Shown here piece by piece: positions 17,357-26,400 of a DNA stretch of 34,346 bases. The notes under the pieces were generated by a model. It was not told the DNA's origin. It was given only the letters and a program-made list of their open reading frames with translations, and ran no database searches. The stretch lies in contig DJVB01000047.1 of NCBI GenBank assembly GCA_002440745.1, positions 1-34,346 of the forward strand, in the 5' to 3' direction. The position numbers were made by a program, and so were the translations under genes. This DNA comes from Bacteroidales bacterium UBA6267. GTDB lineage: Bacteria; Bacteroidota; Bacteroidia; Bacteroidales; UBA1556. Position 1 is the first letter of the stretch. Every line of letters begins with the position of its first letter.

Positions 17357-18715
17357 ATGAACCCATTAGCTTTTGTTGCCAGGATTTTATCCTATTTTAA
17401 CTTAGAACCTGACCTGCACGACCATGAAACAATCCATGAGTCTATCCGCAAAGACATTGTTTTCAAAGGCACCAATCTCTGGATTCTGATGTTTGCCATA
17501 ATTGTGGCATCCGTTGGTTTGAATATGAATTCAACTGCGGTCATCATTGGCGCCATGCTTATTTCACCACTCATGGGACCTATCAATGGAATGGGCTACA
17601 GTGTTGCGACTTATAATTTTCCACTTTTTCAGCAAGCCATTAAGAATTTTGGCTTTGCTGTTTTAACTTCACTTGTGGCTTCTACCTCCTATTTTTTCTT
17701 AACACCCATCAGCACAGCTCATTCCGAACTTTTGGCTCGCACAAGCCCAACTATTTATGACGTTTTGATTGCGCTCTTTGGCGGAATGGCCGGAGTTGTT
17801 GCCATTAGTTCCAAACAAAAAGGAAATGTAATCCCCGGAGTCGCAATTGCTACCGCTCTTATGCCTCCTTTGTGCACTGCAGGTTACGGCCTTGCAACCT
17901 TTCAATTGGAATTCTTTTTTGGCGCCTTCTACTTATTTACCATAAACACTGTTTTTATTGCCATTTCTTCCATTTTAATCTCTCAAATTCTGAAATTCCC
18001 AATCCGAACGGTCATTGATGAAAAACAGAAAAAACGGGTGAACAGCTATATCAGCATCGTCATTGCATTGGTGGCCATACCAAGTATTTACTTTGGCTAT
18101 AATTTGGTTCAAAAGGAAAAGTTTTTAGAAAATGCCAACCGTTATGTCAGCAATATCAGCGTTTTTGAAGGGCATTATCTTTTGAAAAACGAAATAAATG
18201 CCAACTCAAAAGAAATAAATTTGACTTACGGAGGCGTAACAATGAAGGACGATGAAAAGGAACGGATTAAGGAAAGAGCCAAAGATTTTGAATTGGACGA
18301 GCCAAAAATCACCATCAAGCAAGGGTTGGTTTTTGAAGCTTTTGATATAAAAAATGCTGAAATTGAGCGCCTTAGAGCTGAAATCTTTAACCTTAATCAA
18401 GTCACTAAACATCAGCAAAGCCAAATCGATAGTTTTTATATGGATAAACAATTTGGAAAGCAAATTCTTGCTGAAATTCAAAATCTCTATCCGATAATCA
18501 AATCTTGCTCTTATGCCCAGACCTACCGATTCACCGATAGTGTTCAAAGAGAGATAAGTACCAAGTTGATTGTTTTTGGATTAGATAGTCCGGCTCAAGT
18601 TTTCACTAAGGACGAAAAAACCATGATTGAAAAGTGGTTGAAAGTTCGATTGAACAGTGAGGATATTATGGTATTGTACAGTTTCGCCAATATTCCAAAA
18701 GAGGAAAATGATTAG
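17357..18715 (+). CDS. DUF389 / TIGR00341 family membrane protein
   Basis: An integral membrane protein of 452 residues. The N-terminal half contains the conserved DUF389 block with GLNMNSTAVIIGAMLISPLM and GVAIATALMPPLCTAGYGLA and several membrane helices. The C-terminal half (about 255-452) is soluble and partly coiled coil (IERLRAEIFNLNQVTKHQQS). The family is conserved in bacteria and archaea without a well-established function. It stands alone on the plus strand between the protease pair and the helicase. Confidence 0.88.
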   Translation: MNPLAFVARILSYFNLEPDLHDHETIHESIRKDIVFKGTNLWILMFAIIVASVGLNMNSTAVIIGAMLISPLMGPINGMGYSVATYNFPLFQQAIKNFGFAVLTSLVASTSYFFLTPISTAHSELLARTSPTIYDVLIALFGGMAGVVAISSKQKGNVIPGVAIATALMPPLCTAGYGLATFQLEFFFGAFYLFTINTVFIAISSILISQILKFPIRTVIDEKQKKRVNSYISIVIALVAIPSIYFGYNLVQKEKFLENANRYVSNISVFEGHYLLKNEINANSKEINLTYGGVTMKDDEKERIKERAKDFELDEPKITIKQGLVFEAFDIKNAEIERLRAEIFNLNQVTKHQQSQIDSFYMDKQFGKQILAEIQNLYPIIKSCSYAQTYRFTDSVQREISTKLIVFGLDSPAQVFTKDEKTMIEKWLKVRLNSEDIMVLYSFANIPKEEND

Positions 18716-18716
18716 T

Positions 18717-18747
18717 GGGGTTTTCAATTTCGCTGATTAGAAACCCC
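18717..18747. terminator. Inverted repeat between two convergent genes
   Basis: GGGGTTT at 18717-18723 pairs with AAACCCC at 18741-18747 across a 17-nt loop, between the ends of the DUF389 gene and the helicase gene. It could serve both strands as a transcription end, but there is no clear T-run after it in either direction. Confidence 0.35.
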
Positions 18748-18762
18748 CTGACCAGAATTTCT

Positions 18763-21069
18763 CTATAAAATATCTAAGCGTGCAAAGCGTAGAATGAGCG
18801 TTTTATTGCCAAAATTATTGAAGAAAACCACCGCCTTGGCATCAGCTCCCAATCCCTCTACCGATAAAACTTTTCCTTTTCCAAAACGCTGGTGCTGAAC
18901 AACGGCGCCAGGCACAATATCTTTATAATCAGCAGATTGATTTCCTGAAGAGGTGGGTTCGCTTTTAGCAATCTCCTCCATTTTCTTCAATCGAGATTTA
19001 TCCGGATTAGTAATCGGTCTTCGTGCCGGTTTATTCGACCAAACTTTTTTATTCGGTTCAAAATCGATTAATGGTTCATCTGCGGGCTCAGTTATCAACC
19101 CCGAGTCGTCTTGAATGAAATCGGCATTTAGCTCCATCAAAAATCGACTCGGCTCCGACGACATCGCGCTTCCGTATTTATACCTCATTCTGGCAAAACT
19201 CAAAAACACCTTTTTCTCGCCCCGAGTGAGAGCAACATAAAACAACCGCCGCTCTTCTTCCAATTCCTCTCTCGAATTTATAGCCATGATGGATGGAAAT
19301 AGATTTTCCTCTAAACCTACAATAAAAACATAAGGAAATTCCAAACCTTTGGCAGCATGAATGGTCATAAGCGACACAAATTCACCATCTTGCTTATCTT
19401 TGTCGTCTGCATCGGTGTAAAGCGCAATATCTTCCATAAACACCGGAAGGGTTTTTAGAGTTGGCTCCTCTTCCTCCCCCAATTCTGTCAGGCAAAAGTC
19501 TTGAATACCGTTTAGCAACTCTTCCACGTTCTCAAATCGCATAATGCCTTCGTCGTCATTGCGTTCCTGATAAAGCATCTGCATCAGGCCAGACGCTTTG
19601 CCAATCTCAGTCGCCATTTCAAAAGCATCTTTTTTTTCCACCTCAATACGTAAAGCTTCTATCATTTGAGTAAACTCGAAAATCTTTATGGCAGTAGGCC
19701 CCGGCAATCCTGCTTCACGAATTCGCTTACTCATGGCGTCCCAAAGGGAAATGCCATTCTGATCGGCAAATATTTTTAGCTTGTCGAGGGAAGTAGCTCC
19801 AATTCCCCGCTTTGGCAAATTGATGACCCGAAGCAAAGCTTCTTGGTCTAACGGATTGATAACCAATCTGAAATAAGCCAAAAGATCTTTAATCTCTTTT
19901 CGCTTATAAAACGACATTCCTCCAAAAATTTTGTAGGGAATATTCAACCGTCTTAAAGCTTCTTCCAAAGCTCTCGATTGAGCGTTAGTGCGATATAAAA
20001 TCGCAATTTTATCGTGGGTAACTCGCTCTTTATTAACGACATCGAAAATATGGCGGGCAACCATATTTCCCTCCTCATTATCCGTTGTAGTATTGAAAAG
20101 CACAACCTTATCTCCCTCGCCATTTTCGGTCCAGATTTTCTTCCGAAACTGATTCTTGTTTTTCTCAATGATGCTATTGGCAACATTCACAATGTTTTGC
20201 GTTGAACGATAGTTTTGCTCTAATTTAAAAGTCTTTAAATCAGGATAATCGCGCTCGATATTTAGGATGTTTTGGATGTTTGCTCCCCTAAAAGCATAAA
20301 TAGATTGAGCATCGTCTCCTACAACAGTAATATTTTCGTTATGGGCAGCAAGCTTTTTAACTATCAGATATTGAGCGTAATTAGTGTCTTGATACTCATC
20401 AACCAACACATATTTGAAAATCTTTTGATATTTGTATAAAACCTCCGGAAAATCCCTAAAAAGGATATTGGTATTGAAAAGTAGGTCATCGAAATCCATG
20501 GCATTCGCTTTTTTCAGCGATTCTTGATAAAGCGTATAAATAAGTCCGGTTTTTGGCCTTCCTGCCTGATAATCCACTTGCAGCAAATCTTGATTATTAT
20601 TGTATTCGATATGCGAAATCAGATTCGTTTTTGCGCTGCTAATGCGACCCAAAATTGTATTCACCTTGTAAATCTTATCACTGAGTTCCTGTGAGCGTAA
20701 TATATTACGCATCAGACTTTTAGAATCATCTGTATCGTAGATAGTGAAATGCTTAGTAAAACCGAGATGTTCGGCTTCTTGTCTTAAAATTCGTGCAAAG
20801 ATGCTATGAAAAGTGCCTAACCAAACCGAACGCGCTTCGGTGTTGCCAATGAGTTTTTCTACTCTTTCACGCATTTCACGAGCCGCTTTATTGGTAAATG
20901 TCAGCGCCATTATGCTAAAAGGATTTGCACCTTTTTCTAATAAATGCGCAATTTTATAGGTGATAACGCGAGTTTTTCCGGAACCTGCTCCGGCAATAAT
21001 CATGGATGGTCCATCGGTGTATTCAACAGCTTGCCGCTGCACCTGATTTAATTCGTCTAATAATGCCAT
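18763..21069 (-). CDS. pcrA: ATP-dependent DNA helicase, UvrD/PcrA type
   Basis: A superfamily 1 3'-5' helicase of 768 residues used in repair and replication restart. Motifs in order: Walker A AGAGSGKT, Walker B DEYQDTN, motif III GDDAQSIYAFRGA, motif IV LEQNYRST, motif V TIHAAKGLEF and motif VI VALTRGEKKVFLS. The C-terminus has the Tudor-like PcrA end (VVQHQRFGKGKVLSVEG). The ATG at 21069 (MALLDELNQ) is chosen over a TTG at 21090 because a TACTTTTG -7 box at 21088-21095 overlaps that TTG. Length and motif set are normal. Whether it is best called pcrA or uvrD cannot be decided from the sequence alone. Confidence 0.95.
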   Translation of the reverse strand: MALLDELNQVQRQAVEYTDGPSMIIAGAGSGKTRVITYKIAHLLEKGANPFSIMALTFTNKAAREMRERVEKLIGNTEARSVWLGTFHSIFARILRQEAEHLGFTKHFTIYDTDDSKSLMRNILRSQELSDKIYKVNTILGRISSAKTNLISHIEYNNNQDLLQVDYQAGRPKTGLIYTLYQESLKKANAMDFDDLLFNTNILFRDFPEVLYKYQKIFKYVLVDEYQDTNYAQYLIVKKLAAHNENITVVGDDAQSIYAFRGANIQNILNIERDYPDLKTFKLEQNYRSTQNIVNVANSIIEKNKNQFRKKIWTENGEGDKVVLFNTTTDNEEGNMVARHIFDVVNKERVTHDKIAILYRTNAQSRALEEALRRLNIPYKIFGGMSFYKRKEIKDLLAYFRLVINPLDQEALLRVINLPKRGIGATSLDKLKIFADQNGISLWDAMSKRIREAGLPGPTAIKIFEFTQMIEALRIEVEKKDAFEMATEIGKASGLMQMLYQERNDDEGIMRFENVEELLNGIQDFCLTELGEEEEPTLKTLPVFMEDIALYTDADDKDKQDGEFVSLMTIHAAKGLEFPYVFIVGLEENLFPSIMAINSREELEEERRLFYVALTRGEKKVFLSFARMRYKYGSAMSSEPSRFLMELNADFIQDDSGLITEPADEPLIDFEPNKKVWSNKPARRPITNPDKSRLKKMEEIAKSEPTSSGNQSADYKDIVPGAVVQHQRFGKGKVLSVEGLGADAKAVVFFNNFGNKTLILRFARLDIL

Positions 21070-21087
21070 AGTTGTGTATTGGGGTGA

Positions 21088-21095
21088 CAAAAGTA
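21088..21095 (-). promoter_or_regulatory. Candidate -7 promoter box for the helicase gene
   Basis: The minus strand reads TACTTTTG, with 18 nt between it and the ATG at 21069, giving a leader of about 12 nt. It overlaps the alternative TTG start and so decides the start call. No matching -33 TTG was found. Confidence 0.45.
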
Positions 21096-21151
21096 AATCT
21101 TAACTACTGTTTTTATTGAGGATATTGAAATAACTTTTTCACCACGAAAAA

Positions 21152-21862
21152 TCAATCGATATCTCTAATATCCAAATAGATGCCGTTTTCAAGTTGTTTA
21201 GCCTTTTGAAAAAGTGCCACTAATTTTGGAGCTAACCGTTCGGGCGAGGGCATGGAGTCGGTGCCACGGGCTCGTTTCAGATATTTTACCGATGGAAAAT
21301 CCTTTTCGTTAGAGATGCTTGAAATATAATCTTGCATGGCCGTTTGCACCAATCCGGGAGCTATGCTGCTAAAGTGAACTTCAGGAAACTCGGATGCATA
21401 AGTTTTTATGAGCATGTTCAAAGCGGCTTTGCTGATGGAATATGGCCCCCAGCCGGCATTCCCGTTTTTGGATGCTCCGGAAGAAATGGCAACAACTTGC
21501 TTGATTTCTAATCCTGATTTCAAAAGCCTGTCTAACAGTCTTTTATTTGCCCAAACATTGATTTCCATCAGTTCGATGATTTCTTCCTTGGTTTGGTTTT
21601 CCATGCGGTCGATTCTTCCTAAAATACCTGCATTTAAAACGACTAAATCAATGACTTGAAGCTGATTTTCAAGTACTTTAACTATCTCTATCGGGAGGTT
21701 TTCATCAGTAAGATTCCCATGAATTGTAAAAAAGTTGGATGAAGAATTGAGATGTGGATTAATCCGGCGGCTAATTCCAAAAACAGAGTGGTTTTTACTA
21801 CAGTAGAATTTCGACAACGCTTCTCCAATGCCTGAGCTTGAACCTGTTATAATTATATTCAT
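21152..21862 (-). CDS. Short-chain dehydrogenase/reductase (SDR)
   Basis: A classical SDR of 236 residues with the cofactor motif TGSSSGIGEAL at the N-terminus, the LNAGIL motif near residue 77, and a catalytic YSISK motif in GPYSISKAALN preceded by the serine stretch AISSGAS. This is enough for an active NAD(P)-dependent oxidoreductase. The substrate is not predictable. It lies upstream of the helicase on the same strand but 82 bp away, and the helicase has its own promoter box. Confidence 0.9.
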   Translation of the reverse strand: MNIIITGSSSGIGEALSKFYCSKNHSVFGISRRINPHLNSSSNFFTIHGNLTDENLPIEIVKVLENQLQVIDLVVLNAGILGRIDRMENQTKEEIIELMEINVWANKRLLDRLLKSGLEIKQVVAISSGASKNGNAGWGPYSISKAALNMLIKTYASEFPEVHFSSIAPGLVQTAMQDYISSISNEKDFPSVKYLKRARGTDSMPSPERLAPKLVALFQKAKQLENGIYLDIRDID

Positions 21863-21881
21863 AAGTTAAATTTTAGAAAAG

Positions 21882-21889
21882 CAAAAATA
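21882..21889 (-). promoter_or_regulatory. Candidate -7 promoter box for the SDR gene
   Basis: The minus strand reads TATTTTTG, with 19 nt between it and the ATG at 21862. The same eight bases form the box of the oxidoreductase gene at 3410-3417. A 13-bp palindrome lies 27-39 bp further upstream. Confidence 0.42.
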
Positions 21890-21915
21890 TAATTAAAACC
21901 TATTCTAATTGTATA

Positions 21916-21928
21916 TTGACATTGTCAA
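21916..21928. promoter_or_regulatory. 13-bp perfect palindrome upstream of the SDR gene
   Basis: TTGACATTGTCAA is a perfect inverted repeat of 6-bp arms around one central base. It sits just upstream of where the -33 element of the SDR promoter would be, a common place for an activator or repressor site. A chance occurrence is possible at this length. Confidence 0.3.
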
Positions 21929-21989
21929 ATTGATGGGATTCAGTTTGTCCAAAAAATAGAAAAAAGAAGCTGTTATAATGATTTTTAAC

Positions 21990-22324
21990 AGTGCTGCGCC
22001 GGAAGGGGTGGTAAAATGTGATAATGTGGTAATGCGATAATGTGGTAATGCGTTAATGCGATAATTGGGCTTTGTTCTTTATGATTGATGTGATTGCTAT
22101 TCAATAAAGTGCAGAGTGGAAAGGGGGGTAAAGTGGCTACGCCGGAAGGGATTGTAAAGTGCTGCGCGTAAAGGATTGTAAAGTGGCTGCGCCGGAAGGG
22201 GATTGTAAAGTGCTGCGCGTAAAGGATTGTAAAGTGGCTGCGCCGTAAAGGGTTGTAAAGTGCGGTAATGCGATAATTGGGCTTTGTTCTTTATGATTGA
22301 TGTGATTGCTATTCAATAAAGTGC
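21990..22324. repeat. Complex non-coding repeat region, left copy
   Basis: This fills most of the 503-bp gap between the SDR gene and the T9SS gene. It contains: a 16-bp unit repeated twice (22021-22036, 22037-22052); a unit A at 22063-22112 (AATTGGGCTTTGTTCTTTAT...AATAAAGTGC); five alternating units of 26, 24, 27, 24 and 26 bp at 22129-22255, each starting TAAAGTG; and a second, near-identical copy of unit A at 22275-22324. The short units are GC-richer than the surrounding DNA. A third unit A with a second array lies at 28113-28305 in the same orientation. No convincing reading frame runs through it. Confidence 0.85.
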
Positions 22325-22341
22325 TACCAGAAACAGGTAGC
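22317..22341 (-). terminator. Intrinsic terminator of the T9SS type B gene
   Basis: On the minus strand GCTACC, a 7-nt loop and GGTAGC form a perfect 6-bp stem followed by ACTTTATT, 24 nt beyond the stop codon at 22366. The T-rich tail is supplied by the end of the adjoining repeat unit. The plus strand also has a T-rich stretch after the stem, so it could work both ways. Confidence 0.55.
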
Positions 22342-22365
22342 TATTTTATTACGAACCACTCTCAA

Positions 22366-23355
22366 TTAATACATCACCGTCACATGGCCTTTGTAAACCC
22401 TTACCTCTCCCGTTCTAATCGCCTGAGCTTTAATGATATAAAAATAAACTCCCGCACTCACTTTATTGCCTCTGTAGTGTCCATCCCAGTTCTGGGAGCT
22501 GGCGTTCTCGTAAACCACCCCGCCCCAGCGGTTGTAAACCGAGGTCTCGAAGTTCCACTGCTCCTGATTCTTATACTCAAATTTGTCATTATAGCCATCG
22601 CCGTTGGGTGTGAACACGTTGGGGATAACCAGCGTATCCAGTACTGGTGCCTCTGTGGTATCGGGGCCGCAGTAGTAAACCTTAACGTCATCAAAGGCAA
22701 ACCAACAAGATCCGTTGCCCCAGTTAACCAATTGGTAATTTGTTGACTGATTATCATTGAAATTGCCAATAATCATATACTTTTCTCCACCATTTGCAAT
22801 GAATTCTCCATTTATTTTTATCCAGTTTGTAGTATCTAGTAATATCCCATTATTATTTGTGATTTGCGGGCTGATGTTAGACATTGGGGCATAGTAAGCA
22901 CCTTGTAATATAAAATTAACCACAAAAGCAGCTTGAACATTCTCAATGGCGTATTTTTGATATTTATTAATAAAAACATAAAACTCAACGCAATATTTTT
23001 CGTCTTTTTTTAACTCTTGTAATAACTCAACCATTAAATATTCCCTTGAATGTTGCAAATTGGATTCAAATAATCCGCATGCGCCATACCCAAGACCTGA
23101 ATGGGGTAAGGGAACAATGCAGTTGTATGCTGACTGATAACCAGTGCTTCCAATGTTAACATAATCAGAGGAGCTCTCATTAATTAAATTTGGGCTTGAC
23201 CAATATTTACAGAAAATCCCAATAGGTATTCCCCTACAACTATTTAAATAATCCATAATAGTATCCTCAAAACCAGGATTTGGCACAAGGTTCACTTGTC
23301 CTTTCAAATTGTTAAAGGAAATAATTAAAAAAAATATGATTGCCAATTTATACAT
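22366..23355 (-). CDS. T9SS type B sorting-domain protein (gliding-motility C-terminal domain)
   Basis: A secreted protein of 329 residues with a signal peptide (about 1-19, ending NNLKGQ). The N-terminal region begins NLVPNPGFED and resembles carbohydrate-binding or jelly-roll-like domains common in Bacteroidota exported proteins. The C-terminal roughly 90 residues are the gliding-motility-associated C-terminal (CHU_C) domain, recognised by IPNVFTPNGDGYNDKF and the VYNRWGGVVYE stretch, which is the type B export signal of T9SS. The start codon sits only about 9 nt after a strong terminator-like hairpin. The 3' third is visibly GC-richer than the 5' part. The ligand or partner is unknown. Confidence 0.85.
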   Translation of the reverse strand: MYKLAIIFFLIISFNNLKGQVNLVPNPGFEDTIMDYLNSCRGIPIGIFCKYWSSPNLINESSSDYVNIGSTGYQSAYNCIVPLPHSGLGYGACGLFESNLQHSREYLMVELLQELKKDEKYCVEFYVFINKYQKYAIENVQAAFVVNFILQGAYYAPMSNISPQITNNNGILLDTTNWIKINGEFIANGGEKYMIIGNFNDNQSTNYQLVNWGNGSCWFAFDDVKVYYCGPDTTEAPVLDTLVIPNVFTPNGDGYNDKFEYKNQEQWNFETSVYNRWGGVVYENASSQNWDGHYRGNKVSAGVYFYIIKAQAIRTGEVRVYKGHVTVMY

Positions 23356-23358
23356 AGT

Positions 23359-23388
23359 AAAAAAGGGAAACCCAAAACGGGTTTCCCT
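23359..23388 (-). terminator. Strong intrinsic terminator or attenuator between two T9SS genes
   Basis: On the minus strand AGGGAAACCC and GGGTTTCCCT form a perfect 10-bp stem with a 5-nt loop (GTTTT), followed directly by a run of Ts ending 3 nt before the ATG of the next gene at 23355. Stem length, GC content and T-run are all good for intrinsic termination of the upstream 1362-residue gene. Its position leaves no room for a promoter between it and the next start codon. Confidence 0.8.
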
Positions 23389-23400
23389 ATTTAAAGTTAC

Positions 23401-26400
23401 TTATTGTTCTATAATAAATTTCCCTTTTTCAAAGTGGCCATTCTCGTACCTGATGGTAAAAAAATAAACACCCGTTGTAAAGCTACTTACATTTATAAAC
23501 TCCATCTTTTGTGTCATCAATTGCTCGGCAACTAATTGACCCATTGAGTTGTAAACCAGCATGTTAGCTTTATAGCTGTCCATCTTGCTCATCACCTCCA
23601 CAAATAAGACCTCCTTGGCAGGGTTAGGAAAAACCCTAACTTGTGTTTCTTGTTCTTCAGCTTTGGATGGTTTCTCGAGTCTCCAGCTCACGCCATTCTC
23701 ATCGGGGTCGTAATCGAGCATTACCCGAGCCGTGTAAACGCCGTAACCACCGGCATAAGGGGTTTGGGATGCGATAGCAGTCAAGGCATCAATGGTAGAT
23801 TCGGCAAGCATATAAGCATCTTTCAAATAGGTTTCAAGATATACTTTATTAGCATGTTGGCGGTTCGCTTCAAAACTATTTGACGGGCTGATGGCATTAT
23901 TGGAAGTGTATGCATTCTCAAAATCACCTTCAGCAATATAGTTATCCACATCAATGAATTTTGCGTTCACTGTGTTTTGCACAGTGGCATAAAATTCCTG
24001 GTACGCTTCGTCTTCCCCTCCACCGAGCCACATAATGCTTGGGTCGTTGTCGAGCACATCGTAAAGATACTCAATCTCGTAGGATCTGAATTGCTCTTGC
24101 AATGCTTCATACTCTTGCCCTTGCAAAAACTCCTCGAGCAATTGATCACGCTCCTCCGAAGTGGTTATCTCGTCGTCGTTTATCAGCAAATTCGGCCCGT
24201 TGGAATTGCTGCAATAGAAGGTTGCTGAGTTGCTTACTAAAGGATCAATTTTTATATAACAAGATGAACTTGGGCCAATCTCCGGGTCATTATTCACGCT
24301 GTACCCGCTCCAGTTTTGGTCGTAGTAGTAGTAATTTACGGGTGTTTGGTTATTGATATCGTAGTTAAACATTTTCTCACCAATATTGTTCACCCATTTG
24401 TTGTGGGGGTTGAAGTCGGTTTGGCCAGATACATTTTTCCAACCAAAATTCGTCAGCCCGGTGTTGTCGCCAAAGTAGAAGCCGTTGTAATTCATGCTCA
24501 TAGTATTACAGAAAAACTGGTTGTTATACATGGCTCCGTTGGTCATGATACCGCTACCCATTTTATACATATAGTTATCGGTAATCTTGGCACTCTGGGT
24601 TAGCCTTAAACTTATTCCCACCACTTTGGTTACATCAGCAGAGCCCGAATTACCAATGCGAGAGATATTGTTTTCCTGTATTTCGATGCGGTCGCATGCT
24701 TCTACTTTAATAGCGTAGCGTGCGGTGCTATTGGTTGGGTTAAGCGTAATTTGGTTATTTTTTACCTTTACTTTCAAGCTATTGCCGAATGAAGCGCAAT
24801 TGGTAAGCGAGATGCCCCACTTCATGTTGTAAATCAGGTTATTGGCAACGTTTAGAGAGAGTTTTCTTTGAGTAGTGTTTGTGCCAAGTATCCCACGGGC
24901 ATTGTTTAATGTTGCGGAGTTATTTATGTAGTTATATTGTATATCGCCGGCACTGGCCAAATCGTAGAGGTACATCGCAGTATTGGTAGTATTCAGGAAT
25001 TTGTTCCTAAATATTTTATTGCTGTAATTACGCGTTTGAATGGCAATATCGCAGTTATCGAATGTATTACTATAACTTCCTGCAGACAGGTTGGCATCGC
25101 CGATATAGATATGCTTATTGATATTTATATTTGGGTTATAATAATAAATGCCGTAAATAGCAGAACTCACGGGTAATTTACTGATGAAATTTGTTGAATT
25201 ACCATTAGCTTGCTTACTCTTAATATACTGAAATTCATTGTTTTTAATATAGGGCTCACTTGTTTCTGCAAAAATTCCAAATTGTTGTTTAGCAAAGAAA
25301 TTCTGAGCCTTACTCGCATCTCCAATGCTTATCTTTCCAACATTAGAAATCATTATTGCCGCATACGATTGTTTCCCAATTAAAGGTTCAAGATGCAAAA
25401 AATAATCGGCATCATTTGCAGGAATAATCCAACTTCCATTGTTCGCTGCAACATTAGTCGTATAAAAATTACAACCATAAATCTCGCCACCATAATTTAA
25501 AGGATTAGCGATATTAGGGACATAATCCGATATTTGAACAGATTTATAATTATTTATAAAATCAGAGTTCTTGAGTTTAACTACAGAGCCGTTTTTAGCC
25601 ACTACCCCATTGATAGCCTCACTCAATTCTGAATTTTCAAATCCTATGATTGATGATGCTCCTGATGTATAAATACCATCCCACATATATTCACAGTTAG
25701 ATTGAATTTTGCTATTTATAAACTCAATTTGATGCCCCGAAGTTACAACAATTTTTGCTTCCGGCCCCATAAAAATTTGTGTTGGATTTAAATTTACATC
25801 TTCTTCAAAAATAACGTCAGCATCAATATTGAGTGTCCCGTTAATCATGATTTTTTTACCTTGATAATTCAGCGATGACCCGGATAATGTGCTATTATTC
25901 AGAGTTATGTCCTCATCTCCAAGATCGCAACATTCAAAAATATTTTTTGTAGAAACGGATTGGCAGCCATTATTATCGGTGTTTAAAATCTGAATTTGAG
26001 CATGGGCAGGTAATGAAGGTATTGAAGTCCAGTCAATAGTATTGGATTGTCCTGTCGCAGTTGTGTTAGATGTATTATTAAAAGTGCCTACACCTTGGGT
26101 GATACTCCAATTATATGTATTGTTACTTTGAAAATTATCAATCATGTATTGAATATCATCTAACCCATCACAATTATTGTTAAACCCTGAGATTGATGCA
26201 GGTTCAGGCTTCGAGTAGATAGTTATTTGTTTTGAAACAATAAATTCTTCTTCATAGCCTTGAAAGTTTGGCTCCACCTGAGAATACTTAGTCTTCACTT
26301 TAAGCTTAACCAAATACGTTCCAGGATTTGAATAACTATGACTTGGATTACTTGAAGTTGAATAAACCACGCCCATTCCATCACCAAAATCCCAGTTCCA

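Noticed and set aside
22129..22255. Tandem units resembling a CRISPR array
   Set aside because: Units are contiguous with no unique spacers between them, and no cas genes are present.
22306..22746. Open frame of 146 codons on the plus strand
   Set aside because: Antisense to the gliding-motility C-terminal domain of the real gene and begins inside the terminator and repeat.
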